Positions 44,527 to 52,642 of a stretch of 64,000 nt of DNA are shown in pieces. The first letter of the stretch is position 1. Each line of letters begins with the position of its first letter. The position numbers and the translations under genes were made by a program. This DNA comes from PSRJ01 sp963825305 (GTDB lineage Bacteria > Acidobacteriota > Terriglobia > Bryobacterales > Bryobacteraceae), in NCBI GenBank assembly GCA_963825305.1, contig CAWGTA010000003.1:1-64000 (forward strand), read 5' to 3'. The notes under the pieces were generated by a model, which saw only the letters and a program-made list of their open reading frames with translations, was not told the DNA's origin and made no database searches.

Positions 44527-45750
44527 TTGCCGGACCAATCCAAGTTCAACCGCCGTCAGGCGGCCGCGGCCCTGGCTGGATTCTGCGCATTCCTCAGCTT
44601 TTACGCTCCGCAGCCTTTATTGCCCCTGCTGGCAGCCGAATTCCACACTTCGGTGGCCGCCATCAGCATGGTGATCACGGCCTCCACGCTAGGCATGGCC
44701 GGCTTCGCACCGGTGGCTGGTCTCCTGGCCGACCATTGGGGGCGCAAACACGTGATCGTTCCCTCGGCGCTCCTGTTAGCGATTCCCATCGCCTTGGCCG
44801 GGACTTCCACCACCGTAGGGCAACTGGTGTTCTGGCGATTCCTGGTGGGCGTATTCACGCCGGGGGTTTCGGTGGTCATCGCGGCATACATCAACGAAGA
44901 GTGGGTGGAAGGCGTCGGATCGGCCATGGGGGCGTACGTTTCGGGTACGGTGCTGGGCGGATTCAGCGGGCGCATGATCATGGGGCTGGTGGCCGCGCGC
45001 TTCTCGTGGCGTACGGCATTTTTCACGCTGGCAGTGGTCAACGCCCTCGGAGCCTTGGGAGTGTGGGCGTGGCTGCCCGCCGGCCGCCGCTTTGAGAGAG
45101 CCCACAGCCCGGTGTCCACGCTGGCGGCCATGGTGCGGCACTTGAAGAATCCCCGGCTGGTGGCCACCTACGCCGTGGGTTTTTGTGTGCTTTTTTCGAT
45201 GCTGGCCACCTTCACTTATGTCAATTTCTATCTGGCGGCGCCGCCCTTCCGGCTCAGCACGGCAGCACTGGGGCTCTTGTTCGTAGTGTACCTGGCAGGC
45301 GCGGTAGCGGCACCGGTGGCCGGCCGCTGGGTTGATCTCAAGGGCCACCGCTTCGTGTTGACGGTAGCGTTTACGGGCGGAGTAGCCGGAATCCTGCTTA
45401 CGCTGCTGCCGTCGTTGCCGATGATCATGGCGGGTCTGGCCTTGTGCTGCACGGGGGTGTTCGTGGCCCAGTCGGCCTCCACCAGTTACGTTGGGATCGT
45501 CGCCCGCGAGGCTCGGGCCGCGGCGGTCGGACTCTACGTGATGTTCTACTACATCGGCGGCAGCGTAGGAGCAGCCCTGCCTGGACGCTTCTGGAGCCGT
45601 GGAGGATGGCCGGCTTGTGTCGCGCTCATCGCGTCGCTGCAAATCCTCATCATCATTTTGGCCGCGTTCTTCTGGGAGCCGCAGAAGAAAAGCGAGCCAT
45701 CAGCATTCAGCGGTCAGCCGTCAGCCAACCCTGGCGCCGGCCTTAGCTGA
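44527..45750 (+). CDS. MFS transporter, YnfM/arabinose-efflux-like
   Basis: This 407-residue transporter has 12 predicted helices. Key motifs are LLADHWGRKHVIV (the A motif between helices 2 and 3), FWRFLVGVFTPGVSVVIAAY with INEEW, and GRWVDLKGHRFVL (the second A-like motif). The opening FYAPQPLLPLLAAEF is typical of the YnfM/inner-membrane efflux branch. It probably exports a small compound by proton antiport. The start is a TTG (44527). The last about 15 codons (PSAFSGQPSANPGAGLS) come from an AGCATTCAGCGG-type repeat that also occurs at truB. Confidence 0.88.
   Translation: MPDQSKFNRRQAAAALAGFCAFLSFYAPQPLLPLLAAEFHTSVAAISMVITASTLGMAGFAPVAGLLADHWGRKHVIVPSALLLAIPIALAGTSTTVGQLVFWRFLVGVFTPGVSVVIAAYINEEWVEGVGSAMGAYVSGTVLGGFSGRMIMGLVAARFSWRTAFFTLAVVNALGALGVWAWLPAGRRFERAHSPVSTLAAMVRHLKNPRLVATYAVGFCVLFSMLATFTYVNFYLAAPPFRLSTAALGLLFVVYLAGAVAAPVAGRWVDLKGHRFVLTVAFTGGVAGILLTLLPSLPMIMAGLALCCTGVFVAQSASTSYVGIVAREARAAAVGLYVMFYYIGGSVGAALPGRFWSRGGWPACVALIASLQILIIILAAFFWEPQKKSEPSAFSGQPSANPGAGLS
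45699..45728. repeat. AGCATTCAGC-type repeat, partial copy
   Basis: CAGCATTCAGCGGTCAGCC resembles the CAGCATTCAGC units at 50561-50662. It lies inside the 3' end of the MFS gene and appears to supply its last codons. Confidence 0.55.
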
Positions 45751-45759
45751 TCGCTCCTT

Positions 45760-45765
45760 TATAAT
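45760..45765 (+). promoter_or_regulatory. possible -10 box of the CXXCH protein gene
   Basis: TATAAT lies 19 bases before ATG 45784. A convincing -35 box is not seen (TTAGCT at 45743 is weak), so this is only a candidate. Confidence 0.3.
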
Positions 45766-45783
45766 CGAGGAATGGAGAAATCG

Positions 45784-45993
45784 ATGCGCACTCTGAAGTG
45801 GGCAATCCCGGCGGCCGTCGTGTTCGCTGGATTGTTGGGGCTCACCTCCGCCACGTACGGTAAGCCGGAGTACACCAAGAAGGAGAAGAAGGCCTGCACG
45901 TTCTGTCACGTCAAGCAGGGCGACAAAGAGTTGAACGACGCGGGGAAATACTACGCTGCGCACGACCACTCCCTGGACGGGTACAAGCAGTAG
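45784..45993 (+). CDS. small exported protein with one CXXCH motif
   Basis: This 69-residue protein has a signal (WAIPAAVVFAGLLGLTSATYG) and a short mature part with KKACTFCHVKQG, a heme c binding motif, then a His-containing tail (YYAAHDHSLDGYK). A GGAG site six bases before ATG 45784 favours that start over 45772. With only about 48 mature residues it is shorter than ordinary cytochromes c. Similar mini CXXCH proteins are common in Acidobacteria and may be electron carriers (inferred). The axial Met is not obvious; His could serve. Confidence 0.75.
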   Translation: MRTLKWAIPAAVVFAGLLGLTSATYGKPEYTKKEKKACTFCHVKQGDKELNDAGKYYAAHDHSLDGYKQ

Positions 45994-46116
45994 CGCACGC
46001 TCTATCTAGCCGGCGACAAGGATCGCCAGCGCTACGTAACGCCGGCGGTCGTCTTCGCCGCCGGTGGCTGGAACTTGTTGGAGAGGACCGGGCCGCATTA
46101 TAGTTGGTTTGGGGCG

Positions 46117-46845
46117 ATGAATCTTCCCAACTCGCTGACGATTCTCCGGATCTTCTTCGTGCCGCTGCTGGTTGCCGCGCTGGTGCAGGAGACGTTTACC
46201 CTGCGCATCGCCGGGCACGTCGTCACGCAGGAATGGCTGGCGCTGGCGATTTTTCTGACGGCCGCGGCCACCGATCTGCTGGACGGATATCTGGCGCGGC
46301 GCTGGAGCCAGGTAACCACCATCGGTACGCTCCTGGACCCCATCGCCGACAAGCTCCTGGTGTCAGCCGCCCTGATCTCGCTGGTGCAGGTGCGGGCGCT
46401 TCCGGGCTGGATGGCCATCCTGATCGTGGGGCGCGAGTTCGCGGTGTCCGGCCTGCGTAGCATCGCGGCCGCCGAAGGATACACCATCCGCGCCAGCGAC
46501 CTAGGCAAAACCAAGATGCTCTCTCAAGTGGTGGCCATCTCATGCCTGCTGCTGAGCATCCGCCACCCCGCGCTGCATTTCCCTGGCATGCTGCTGATGT
46601 GGGGAGTTGTGTTTTTCTCGGTGATCTCGGCGGTCAGCTATTTCCGCAAGTTCTGGCGCAAGATCGACCTGGGCGTCAAGACGCGGCGGCGGCGCGAACT
46701 GCTATCGCTGGAGCGCAAGAGACAACGCTCGACGAAGCGGCGTCAGAGAGGCGCTAAAGGTTCCTTAGGCGAATCGCCAGGTACGCTCGGCCCATCCTCG
46801 TCGATGGGGGCGGGAACGATCTGGAAACCGCCTGAAGTAAATTGA
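46117..46845 (+). CDS. pgsA: CDP-diacylglycerol–glycerol-3-phosphate 3-phosphatidyltransferase
   Basis: This 242-residue membrane enzyme makes phosphatidylglycerol phosphate from CDP-diacylglycerol and glycerol-3-phosphate. The CDP-alcohol phosphatidyltransferase signature is complete: Asp56-Gly57, Ala60-Arg61, Gly70, Asp74 and Asp78 (DGYLARRW...GTLLDPIADK). Four further helices follow. ATG 46117 begins MNLPNSLTILRI, the normal opening. After residue 195 comes a basic tail (KTRRRRELLSLERKRQRSTK) and an unusual extension. The last 103 bases overlap the 3' end of the convergent rodZ gene. Confidence 0.92.
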   Translation: MNLPNSLTILRIFFVPLLVAALVQETFTLRIAGHVVTQEWLALAIFLTAAATDLLDGYLARRWSQVTTIGTLLDPIADKLLVSAALISLVQVRALPGWMAILIVGREFAVSGLRSIAAAEGYTIRASDLGKTKMLSQVVAISCLLLSIRHPALHFPGMLLMWGVVFFSVISAVSYFRKFWRKIDLGVKTRRRRELLSLERKRQRSTKRRQRGAKGSLGESPGTLGPSSSMGAGTIWKPPEVN

Positions 46846-47627
46846 ACCCGGAGCACTTTGCCTTCGTCGCCCAGAGGGCCGAGCGGCTTCCCGTTCAGCG
46901 ATACGTGAACGCCGCCGGCATTGCCCAGCTTCACGAAAACGCGCTCGTTGGCCTCGATCACTTTGCTGACGTTGGGCTCGATGGTACCCGAGAAGGCAAC
47001 CTTTCCGTCGGTCGTCGCGAGCACCCAGACCGGCTTCTCCGCGGTCAACTGCACTTGCACGGGGGACGAGACCACGCGCTCGGCGGTGCCCGGCTCTCGG
47101 GGTTCAGTGACGGGCGGCTGTTCGGTCTTGTTCGGCGCCGCCGGAATCGGGTTCGGTGGTTTCACGGCTTGGGCCAGCGCCGGCGTGCGGCTGGAAACCG
47201 GCGCCGAATGCCGACGCTGCGACCACGAATACACTGCGACACCCACTAACACCGCGACTACCACCAATGCCAGCGATCCCCACGAAGACGACGACGGGAA
47301 GTGAGAGGCGAGCGCCGGCCAGCGTTCCCCGCTGGGCAAGACGCTGGCAGGGGATGGCTTTTTGGCGTCGGATACTTCCGGTTGAACGGGTGGCGGTTCC
47401 AGCATGCGTTGGAGCGAGGCAGCGATCTCCTGATCGTCCAGGCCGAGCGCCCGTGCATACTGCCGCACAAAACTCTTCGTAAACACGCCGCCTGGAAGCT
47501 TGTCGAAGCGATCCGCTTCCATGGCTTCCAGGAATCTGGTAGAAATTCTGAGATCCTTGGAGATTTGAGGCAACTCCAGGTTGCGCCGCATCCTCTCGCA
47601 ACGCAGCGTCTCCCCGATGGAGGTCAT
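46743..47627 (-). CDS. rodZ: RodZ-like cell-shape protein
   Basis: This 294-residue protein has an N-terminal helix-turn-helix domain (IGETLRCERMRRNLELPQIS, LRISTRFLEAMEADRFDKLP, YARALGLDDQEIA). A Ser/Pro linker, one membrane helix at about 115-133 (WGSLALVVVAVLVGVAVYSW), a Pro-rich periplasmic linker, and a C-terminal DUF4115 beta domain (VQLTAEKPVWVLATTDGKVA, ANERVFVKLGNAGGVHVSLN) follow. This is the RodZ layout, linking MreB to the wall machinery. Adjacent pgsA is a frequent neighbour in other bacteria, although here the two converge and their coding ends overlap. Confidence 0.88.
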   Translation of the reverse strand: MTSIGETLRCERMRRNLELPQISKDLRISTRFLEAMEADRFDKLPGGVFTKSFVRQYARALGLDDQEIAASLQRMLEPPPVQPEVSDAKKPSPASVLPSGERWPALASHFPSSSSWGSLALVVVAVLVGVAVYSWSQRRHSAPVSSRTPALAQAVKPPNPIPAAPNKTEQPPVTEPREPGTAERVVSSPVQVQLTAEKPVWVLATTDGKVAFSGTIEPNVSKVIEANERVFVKLGNAGGVHVSLNGKPLGPLGDEGKVLRVQFTSGGFQIVPAPIDEDGPSVPGDSPKEPLAPL

Positions 47628-47733
47628 TTACGTGGTCTTCCCTGAACCTAATTTAATAGTACAACGGGAAATACACCACCCCCTCCGCGGGCAACGTGCT
47701 GGAGGTCACACCGGACTGCGCTAGCATAATCGA

Positions 47734-48732
47734 TTGATCTCCGTCGTAGTCGTTAACTGGAATCGGAAAGAACTGCTGCGTGCCTGTCTCAACTCCTTGA
47801 AACGGCAGGAAGGTGTTCCGTTTGAGGTAATTGTGGTGGACAACGGCTCCAGCGATGGCTCCGCGGAAATGGCCGAGCGCGACTTCGGCACCTACGTGAT
47901 TCGCAACATAGAAAATAGGGGTTTTTGCGCCGCAAATAATCAGGGCATCGGTGTCGCCCGGGGCGAGTTTGTAGGCCTTTTGAACAACGACGCAGAGGCG
48001 GAGCCTGGCTGGCTGGCGGCGCTGTGGCGCGCCTGCACGGTTGCGCCGGATGTGGGAATGGCGGCGAGCAAGATCCTGGTGTGGGAAGATCCGGGGGTGA
48101 TCGACAAAGCCGGCCACTTGATTTTTCCCGACGGGCAGAATCGCGGCCGCGGCAGTGGCGCGCGGGATCGCGGTCAGTACGATCGCCAGGAGGAAGTGCT
48201 CTGGCCCGATGGGTGCGCCGCGCTCTACCGCAAGGCGATGCTCGACCAGATTGGCGGATTCGACGAGGACTTTTTCGCCTACGGTGACGACGCCGAACTC
48301 GGCCTGCGCGCACGCATCGCGGGATGGCGGTGCCTGTACACTCCCGAGGCCGTGGTGCGGCACCACCGCGGCTCGACCCTGGGAAAGGATTCCACCCGGC
48401 GGCTGGAACTGATCGAGCGCAACCGCCTGCTGCTGGCCATTAAACTGTTCCCGCCCAGCCTGCTTTGGCTCAATCCGTTCTATTTCGCATTGCGCCTGGT
48501 GGCGGGGATGGTCGCGGCGCAGCGGGGCGCGGGCGACACAGTCCACTTTCGGGGATGGGCAGGGAAGTGGAAGATGGCGCGGGCGCTGGTGCAGGGCGAT
48601 CTGGAAGCGCTGCGCCTGGCGCCCCGTATCTGGCGAAAGCGCAAAGAGCTGGCGGGCGTGCGGCGGCTGGGGCCGGGCGAAGTACGCCGCCTGATTCTGA
48701 GGCACCGGCTAAGCTGGAGAGAAGTCGTATGA
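47734..48732 (+). CDS. family 2 glycosyltransferase
   Basis: This 332-residue GT-A enzyme has VVVVNWNRKELLRACLNSLK and EVIVVDNGSSDGSAEMAE for nucleotide-sugar binding. GLLNNDAEAEPGWLAAL holds the DxD-like acidic site, and IGGFDEDFFAYGDDAELGLR the acceptor-side acidic motif. The C-terminal 80 residues are amphipathic and basic, typical of rhamnosyl- or cell-surface transferases. The start is a TTG (47734). It is followed by a repeat-bearing gap and two methyltransferases, which together suggest modification of a surface glycan. Confidence 0.88.
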   Translation: MISVVVVNWNRKELLRACLNSLKRQEGVPFEVIVVDNGSSDGSAEMAERDFGTYVIRNIENRGFCAANNQGIGVARGEFVGLLNNDAEAEPGWLAALWRACTVAPDVGMAASKILVWEDPGVIDKAGHLIFPDGQNRGRGSGARDRGQYDRQEEVLWPDGCAALYRKAMLDQIGGFDEDFFAYGDDAELGLRARIAGWRCLYTPEAVVRHHRGSTLGKDSTRRLELIERNRLLLAIKLFPPSLLWLNPFYFALRLVAGMVAAQRGAGDTVHFRGWAGKWKMARALVQGDLEALRLAPRIWRKRKELAGVRRLGPGEVRRLILRHRLSWREVV

Positions 48733-48763
48733 GCGCCCAGCCGGACGTGCGGAAATCGTGGGA

Positions 48764-48883
48764 CGGCGGACCCCCTGGTCCGCGGCCGGGCCCCGGGCCG
48801 GCCTGCTCGGGTTTCGAGAAGCTGGAATCGCCGCGCGAAGGGCGGGTCCAGGGGACCCGCGCGGACCGGGGGGTCCGCCCTAC
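48764..48883. repeat. 120-base palindromic repeat, copy 2
   Basis: It has the same layout as 41915-42036: outer arms GGCGGACCCCCTGGTCCGCG and GCGGACCGGGGGGTCCGCC, with inner GGCCGGGCCCCGGGCCGGCC and GCGGGTCCAGGGGACCCGC. It sits inside a 64-codon frame (48729-48923) that overlaps both the glycosyltransferase stop and the next start by ATGA. This frame may be only the accidental result of the insertion. Confidence 0.85.
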
Positions 48884-48919
48884 GATTTGTGTAGATATTT
48901 GCCGGAGCGATAACTGCGC

Positions 48920-49864
48920 ATGAGCGCCTGCGCGGTGTGCGGGTCCGATCGGTTCGCACGGCTGTTCCGCGCCACCGACCGGCTCTACCGGACCACCGCC
49001 AAAGAGTTCGACGTGGTGCGCTGCGGCGAGTGTGGGCTGATGCGGATCGATCCCCAGCCCCCCGCCGAAGAACTGCCGAAGTATTATCCCGCCACCTACT
49101 GGTTCGCCTCGGAAGGCAGCGCCACCGGCCGCCTGGAAGAAAGCTATCGGCGCCTGGTGCTGCGCGATCACGTGCGTTTCGTGGAAGGCGCGTTGCGCAG
49201 CGCGGCGGGACACGGGCCGCTGCTTGACCTGGGCTGCGGCGGCGGACTATTTCTGGGGATGATGCGGGAGCGCGGCTTCCGCGTGGTGGGGCTCGACTTT
49301 TCCCGCGAAGCCGCGCGCGTGGCGTGGGACCGCCAGCATGTACCCGCGGTGTGCGGCAGCTTCGACCACGCGCCGTTCGATGAAGGCAGCCTGGCCTGTA
49401 TCACCATGTTCCACGTGCTGGAACACGCGCCCGATCCACGGGCCGTTCTGGGCACCGCGCATGGGCTGCTCAGCGCGGGCGGGCGTTTAGTGGTGCAGGT
49501 GCCCAATGCCGCTTCGTGGCAGTGCCGCCTGCTGGGCCGCTCATGGAATGGTGTGGATGTTCCGCGGCACCTCTACGATTTTCGCGATCGCGATTTGGAG
49601 AAGCTGCTGACCGCGTGCGGCTTCGAGGTGGTGCGGCGAAAATACTTCTCCTTGCGCGACAACCCGGCGGGCTTGGCCATCAGCATCGCGCCCGGCCTCG
49701 ATCCTATGGCGCGCCGCGTACGCCGTGTGCCGGAGAGTGGCGCTACGCGCTTCCTCAAAGACCTGGCGCACCTGGCGCTGGTTGTGGCAGCGCTGCCGTT
49801 CGCGGTGGCGGAAGCCGCCTGGGGCGCCGGGTCAACAGTGATGCTGGAGGCCCGCCGGCGATGA
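48920..49864 (+). CDS. zinc-binding class I methyltransferase
   Basis: This 314-residue protein starts with a zinc knuckle (CAVCGSDRF ... CGECGLMRID). A class I SAM-dependent methyltransferase fold follows: LLDLGCGGGLFLGMMRERGF as motif I, VVGLDFS as the acidic strand, ITMFHVLEHAPDP and GGRLVVQVPN. This layout is found in sugar or natural-product C/O-methyltransferases with N-terminal zinc (methyltransferase 13/14-like). Its stop overlaps the next start (ATGA). With the glycosyltransferase it probably modifies a surface saccharide (inferred). Confidence 0.88.
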   Translation: MSACAVCGSDRFARLFRATDRLYRTTAKEFDVVRCGECGLMRIDPQPPAEELPKYYPATYWFASEGSATGRLEESYRRLVLRDHVRFVEGALRSAAGHGPLLDLGCGGGLFLGMMRERGFRVVGLDFSREAARVAWDRQHVPAVCGSFDHAPFDEGSLACITMFHVLEHAPDPRAVLGTAHGLLSAGGRLVVQVPNAASWQCRLLGRSWNGVDVPRHLYDFRDRDLEKLLTACGFEVVRRKYFSLRDNPAGLAISIAPGLDPMARRVRRVPESGATRFLKDLAHLALVVAALPFAVAEAAWGAGSTVMLEARRR

Positions 49865-50562
49865 GATATTCCGGCATCGCGTACCGGCTGCCGCGGCCGC
49901 TGCGCCGCCACATTCTGCATTTCGAATGCGAGATTGAGGACGCCGTGCGCAACTTTGCGCGGCAATTGCCGGCCGGCGCGCGCATGTTGGATGCCGGGGC
50001 AGGGGAAGGCCAGTACGCGCACCATTTTGCCGGACAACGTTACTGCGCAGTCGATCTGGCGGTGGGTGATGCGGCTTGGGATTACAGCCGCTTGGACGCC
50101 GTGGCGGACCTGACCGCGCTACCGTTTCGGAATGCTACGTTCGAAGCTGCGATACATCTAGTCACCATTGAACATCTGCGCGAACCGGCGTGCGCGCTGG
50201 CCGAAATCGCTCGAACGCTGTCGCCCGGCGGCCAATTGTTAGTGGTCGCGCCGCACGAATGGGAAGTGCACCAGGCGCCGCACGATTACTTCCGCTACAC
50301 GCGCTACGGCCTGTCCTACCTGCTGGAAAAAGCGGGCCTGGAGGTGTGCGAGCTGCGCGCCAGCGGCGGTTATTTCCGCCTGCTAGCCCGCCGGCTGCTG
50401 AACGGTCTACAATTCTTCACAGGAGGTTTTCGCTGGCTGGGATTTCTTCCGGCGGCGATCCTGGTGGTCCCACCGGCGCTGATCCTGCCGTTCCTGGACT
50501 TTCTCGACCGGGACCGAAATTTCACAGTCGGATATGTTTGTATTGCGCGGAAGCGCAAGTAG
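49861..50562 (+). CDS. class I SAM-dependent methyltransferase
   Basis: This 233-residue protein has MLDAGAGEGQYAHHFAGQRY as motif I, CAVDLAVGD as the acidic loop, DLTALPFRNATFEAAIHLVT as motif II and LSPGGQLLVVAPHEWEVHQA. A hydrophobic segment near residues 190-215 (WLGFLPAAILVVPPALILP) suggests membrane association. It overlaps the previous methyltransferase gene by 4 bases. A sugar or lipid acceptor is likely but unproven. Confidence 0.85.
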   Translation: MRYSGIAYRLPRPLRRHILHFECEIEDAVRNFARQLPAGARMLDAGAGEGQYAHHFAGQRYCAVDLAVGDAAWDYSRLDAVADLTALPFRNATFEAAIHLVTIEHLREPACALAEIARTLSPGGQLLVVAPHEWEVHQAPHDYFRYTRYGLSYLLEKAGLEVCELRASGGYFRLLARRLLNGLQFFTGGFRWLGFLPAAILVVPPALILPFLDFLDRDRNFTVGYVCIARKRK

Positions 50563-50662
50563 CTTTCAGCATTCAGCAATCGGCATTCAGCTTATCGGAG
50601 CTGACCGCGGAGGGCTGGTTTCTGAAAGCTGATCGCTGAAAGCTGAATGCTGATAGCTTCTT
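50561..50662. repeat. CAGCATTCAGC repeat cluster at the truB start
   Basis: TTTCAGCATTCAGC and CGGCATTCAGC on the left are reverse complementary to GCTGAAAGCTGAATGCTG on the right, with AGCTGATCGCTGAAAGC between. The right arm contains the ATG of truB (50647-50649). A partial copy lies at 45699-45728. Confidence 0.8.
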
Positions 50663-51543
50663 TAAACGGCGTTATCATCGTCGACAAGCCCGAAGGCTGG
50701 ACCTCGCACGATGTGGTCAACAAGGCGCGCGGCATCGTGGGCACCAGGAAGGTGGGGCACCTGGGCACGCTGGACCCCATCGCTACGGGAGTCCTGCCGC
50801 TGGTCATCGGACGCGCTACGCGGCTGGCGCAGTTCTATACGCGCAGCGACAAAATCTATGAAGGCGTGGTGCGTTTTGGATGGTCCACCAATACGTACGA
50901 CCGCGCCGGCGCAGCCACCAGCGAAAAGCGGCAGATCGCCGTTGATCCTTCGGAACTGGAGCGGTACCTGGAAGTATTCCGCGGCGAGCTGCTGCAAGTG
51001 CCTCCGCCGGTTTCCGCCAAGAAAATCGAAGGGCGCCGTGCTTATGAACTGGCGCGCCAGTCCGTGGCCGTGGAACTTGAGCCGGTCAAAGTGCACATCT
51101 ACGAATTGACGGTGCTGGAAATCAGCGGCTCGGATGTCCGCTTGCGCGCGCACTGCTCGGGCGGAACCTATCTGCGGTCCATCGCTCACGATTTGGGCCA
51201 GGCCATGGGATGCGGTGCGCACCTCCAGGAATTGCGCCGCACCGCCAGCGGCGAGTTCACCATCGATCATGCGCGCACGCTCGCTCAACTGGAAATGCTG
51301 GCTGCCGAAGAACGGATCATCGACGCCCTGGTACCCGCCGCCGATCTGCTGCCCGCGGTCCCGGCGGTGTATGTGGATGAACCGGTGGTGGCCCAGATTC
51401 GCAACGGGCGCAATTTCCCGGCGTCGCCATTCCGCTCGCAGCCCGCCTCGCGGCTCGTGAAGGCCATCACCAGGGCAGGCCAACTGGTGGCCATCGGCGA
51501 AGCCGTTCTGCCGAATTTGTATCACCCGATTGTGGTTCTGTGA
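50647..51543 (+). CDS. truB: tRNA pseudouridine(55) synthase
   Basis: This 298-residue enzyme isomerises U55 in the tRNA T-loop to pseudouridine. The family core is clear: NGVIIVDKPEGWTSHDVVNK, KVGHLGTLDPIATGVLPLVI with catalytic Asp43, KIYEGVVRFGWSTNTYD, PPPVSAKKIEGRRAYELAR and CSGGTYLRSIAHDLG. A PUA-like C-terminal part ends VVAQIRNGRNFPAS...AIGEAVL. The ATG at 50647 and the next few codons (MLIAS) come from a repeat; the usual start would be just before NGVIIVDKP. The upstream ribosome site is poor. Confidence 0.95.
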   Translation: MLIASLNGVIIVDKPEGWTSHDVVNKARGIVGTRKVGHLGTLDPIATGVLPLVIGRATRLAQFYTRSDKIYEGVVRFGWSTNTYDRAGAATSEKRQIAVDPSELERYLEVFRGELLQVPPPVSAKKIEGRRAYELARQSVAVELEPVKVHIYELTVLEISGSDVRLRAHCSGGTYLRSIAHDLGQAMGCGAHLQELRRTASGEFTIDHARTLAQLEMLAAEERIIDALVPAADLLPAVPAVYVDEPVVAQIRNGRNFPASPFRSQPASRLVKAITRAGQLVAIGEAVLPNLYHPIVVL

Positions 51544-51575
51544 GAGCCCGGTCTTGTTAGAATGGTCCTATACAC

Positions 51576-51926
51576 ATGCTGAAGCGCTTCATTTTCTGGG
51601 ACTATCCGCGCGCTAGCTGGCAATACGACGTGATGGTCGGAATCATCCTGGTGTTTATTTTTGCAACGCCGCGGGCATGGTTCCGCGATCAGCCTCGCAT
51701 TCCCACCGCCAGCAGCATCGCCCCACTTCCCTCGGAAAACGGAAGCTCCGTTTTTTTCGTCAACTCCGAACTGCTGGAGGGCGTAGCTGAGGACCAGCGC
51801 GCCGCCAAGTTGACGCAGGCCCTGCAAGTGCGGATGAGCAATCGCCACCTGTTGGTCACACGCGTGGAACCGGTTCTCGATTCGGAAGGCGAACTGCAGG
51901 GATACATGGCGTTTGCGCGGCCGTAA
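51576..51926 (+). CDS. membrane-anchored hypothetical protein
   Basis: This 116-residue protein begins LKRFIFWDYPRASWQYDVMV and has one helix (VGIILVFIFATPRAWF). A soluble part with RAAKLTQALQVRMSNRHLLV follows. Its stop overlaps the upstream in-frame extension of the LolA-like gene by 14 bases. No motif is recognised, but the arrangement recurs beside LolA-like genes in some acidobacteria (from memory). Confidence 0.55.
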   Translation: MLKRFIFWDYPRASWQYDVMVGIILVFIFATPRAWFRDQPRIPTASSIAPLPSENGSSVFFVNSELLEGVAEDQRAAKLTQALQVRMSNRHLLVTRVEPVLDSEGELQGYMAFARP

Positions 51927-51954
51927 GGATGCTCACCGCTCCCACCCGTACGGA

Positions 51955-52638
51955 ATGACACGAGCAGCCTCACTCTGGTTTCTGCTGGGGGCACTCATCG
52001 TGCAGGGACCTTTTGCATCGGCGGCCTCGCTGAGTGAAACGCTCGCGCTGATGGATCGAGCTTCTGCAAAATTCACCAGCCTGTCTGCCGATGTTAAGCG
52101 CGTTACACACACGGCCGTGATCAATGACGACACTATCGACATCGGAACCGTGCTCATGAAGCGGCCGAAACCGCACGATATCCGCATGCTGCTCGATATC
52201 AAACCACCCGACCCCAAGCAGGTTTTCATCGACGGCAAAAAAGTTCACATATTTTTTCCGAATAACCTGGTAGATCAGGAGTACGACATGAGTAAGTACA
52301 AGTCGCTCCTGGAGGAGTTCCTGTTACTCGGATTCGGGAGTAACTCCAAGGAACTGGAAAGCGCCTATTCGATCGGCATGGGTGGTTCCGAAATCGTGGC
52401 CGGCGAAAAAACAACTCGTCTCGAGCTGATTCCTAAATCCCCGGAGATGCTGGTGCATCTAAAGCGAGTGGACCTTTGGCTGTCGGACGAAACCGGCATG
52501 TCGGTGCAACAGAAGTTCTATCTGCCGGGAAACGACTACCAGGTGGCGACCTATACCAACAGTAAGATCAATCCCAATCTTCCCGATCTAAAACTGGATC
52601 TGCCTAAGAACGTCAAGAAAGAGTACCCACTAAAGTAA
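51955..52638 (+). CDS. LolA-like periplasmic lipoprotein carrier
   Basis: This 227-residue protein has a signal (LWFLLGALIVQGPFASAA) and a LolA/LolB-like beta barrel: LMDRASAKFTSLSADVKRVT, GTVLMKRPKPHDIRMLLDIK and VFIDGKKVHIFFPNNLVDQE, then a helical insert and RLELIPKSPEMLVHLKRVDL. It probably moves lipoproteins or lipids between membranes. ATG 51955 places the signal at the N-terminus; the longer frame from 51913 overlaps the upstream gene. It is followed by an integral membrane protein after 4 bases. Confidence 0.8.
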   Translation: MTRAASLWFLLGALIVQGPFASAASLSETLALMDRASAKFTSLSADVKRVTHTAVINDDTIDIGTVLMKRPKPHDIRMLLDIKPPDPKQVFIDGKKVHIFFPNNLVDQEYDMSKYKSLLEEFLLLGFGSNSKELESAYSIGMGGSEIVAGEKTTRLELIPKSPEMLVHLKRVDLWLSDETGMSVQQKFYLPGNDYQVATYTNSKINPNLPDLKLDLPKNVKKEYPLK

Positions 52639-52642
52639 ACCG

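Noticed and set aside
48729..48923. 64-codon frame between glycosyltransferase and methyltransferase as a gene
   Set aside because: Most of it is palindromic repeat sequence with Gly/Pro/Arg-rich translation; listed only as a possible coupling bridge.
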